From contig JAICHC010000103.1 in the NCBI GenBank assembly GCA_025922795.1, forward strand, positions 1 to 8,060: a stretch of DNA of 8,060 nucleotides. Reading direction: 5' to 3'. Below the pieces are notes generated by a model, which ran no database searches, was not told the DNA's origin, and saw only the letters and a program-made list of their open reading frames with translations. The stretch comes from Candidatus Binatia bacterium (GTDB lineage Bacteria > Desulfobacterota_B > Binatia > UBA9968). Below, in pieces: positions 7,777 to 8,060 of this stretch (its first letter is position 1; every line of letters begins with the position of its first letter). A program made the position numbers and the translations under genes.

Positions 7777-8049
7777 TTAACCGGCGGCGGACATCCGCGA
7801 CGCCGAGCGAGCGAGGCGAGAGAGCCAGCGCGACGCGGTGTTGCTCTTGATGATGCCTTTGTTGACGGCTTTTCCCAATGCTTTATTGACCTCGCGAATT
7901 TGGCTCGCGGCCGTTTCTTGATTTTTTGCGTCGATCGCCTGGCGTGCCCTTTTGATCAGAGTCCGGAGCTTCGATTTGGTTTCAATGTTGCCTGCGCGCT
8001 TCTTCAAGCTTTGACGGTGTCTTTTGATAGCTGAAGTATGAACGATCAA
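7777..8049 (-). CDS. rpsT: 30S ribosomal protein bS20
   Basis: bS20 binds 16S rRNA early in small-subunit assembly. The 90-residue, very basic product aligns over its whole length with the family. The N-terminal SAIKRHRQSLKKR (6-18) corresponds to the usual KSAKKRIRQNEKRR region, SKLRTLIKRARQAI follows, and the C-terminal part NKALGKAVNKGII...NTASR...SRLAR matches the conserved helical-hairpin end. The usual RKKSRL near the C-terminus reads RWLSRL here, a mild oddity. The start codon is TTG (complement of 8047-8049). It falls exactly where family members start, and E. coli rpsT is also known for a UUG start. A GGGGA lies 6 bases upstream of it on the - strand. The gene converges on lptE; its promoter and leader lie beyond the right edge. 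Confidence 0.93.
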   Translation of the reverse strand: MIVHTSAIKRHRQSLKKRAGNIETKSKLRTLIKRARQAIDAKNQETAASQIREVNKALGKAVNKGIIKSNTASRWLSRLARSASRMSAAG

Positions 8050-8060
8050 GGAAGTTCCCC

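Noticed and set aside
7795..7840. Repetitive GAGCGAGCGAGGCGAGAGAG stretch
   Set aside because: It is the 3' coding end of rpsT, explained by Arg/Ser/Ala-rich codons of bS20.

Overview
The window reads as a stretch of chromosome from a diderm (Gram-negative-type) bacterium, moderately GC-rich. It carries one long co-directional gene run on the + strand: nrdR, ribD, ribE, ribBA, ribH, nusB, leuS, lptE. Gaps between genes are only 4 to 47 bases, so the eight genes are probably one polycistronic unit whose promoter lies upstream of base 1. A ninth gene, rpsT, converges from the - strand at the right edge. The nrdR-rib-nusB order is common in Deltaproteobacteria and related deep lineages. The LPS-transport lipoprotein LptE indicates an outer membrane. 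An uncultured deltaproteobacterial-type lineage (Desulfobacterota, Binatota or similar) is my best guess, but this rests on gene order and general resemblance only.

Left part (27-530): NrdR, the ATP-cone repressor of ribonucleotide reductase genes. Middle (536-4020): the riboflavin block. RibA (C-terminal half of RibBA) opens GTP; RibD deaminates and reduces the pyrimidine; RibH condenses it with 3,4-dihydroxy-2-butanone 4-phosphate (DHBP); RibE dismutates lumazine to riboflavin. The DHBP arm should come from the N-terminal half of RibBA. That half keeps its fold signatures but has lost most of the expected DHBP synthase active-site residues. This is the most interesting observation in the window.

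Right part (4061-7742): NusB (antitermination and rRNA transcription), a complete leucyl-tRNA synthetase with intact synthetic and editing motifs, and LptE. LptE is followed after 34 bases by the end of convergent rpsT. The holA gene, which often follows lptE and in other bacteria sits next to rpsT, is absent from this junction.

No RNA genes, insertion sequences, CRISPR arrays, phage genes or long non-coding stretches are visible; no gap exceeds 50 bases. No FMN riboswitch fits in any gap inside the rib block. Apart from the altered RibB domain and the missing holA this is an ordinary housekeeping region, and I found no clear sign of a new multi-gene system.
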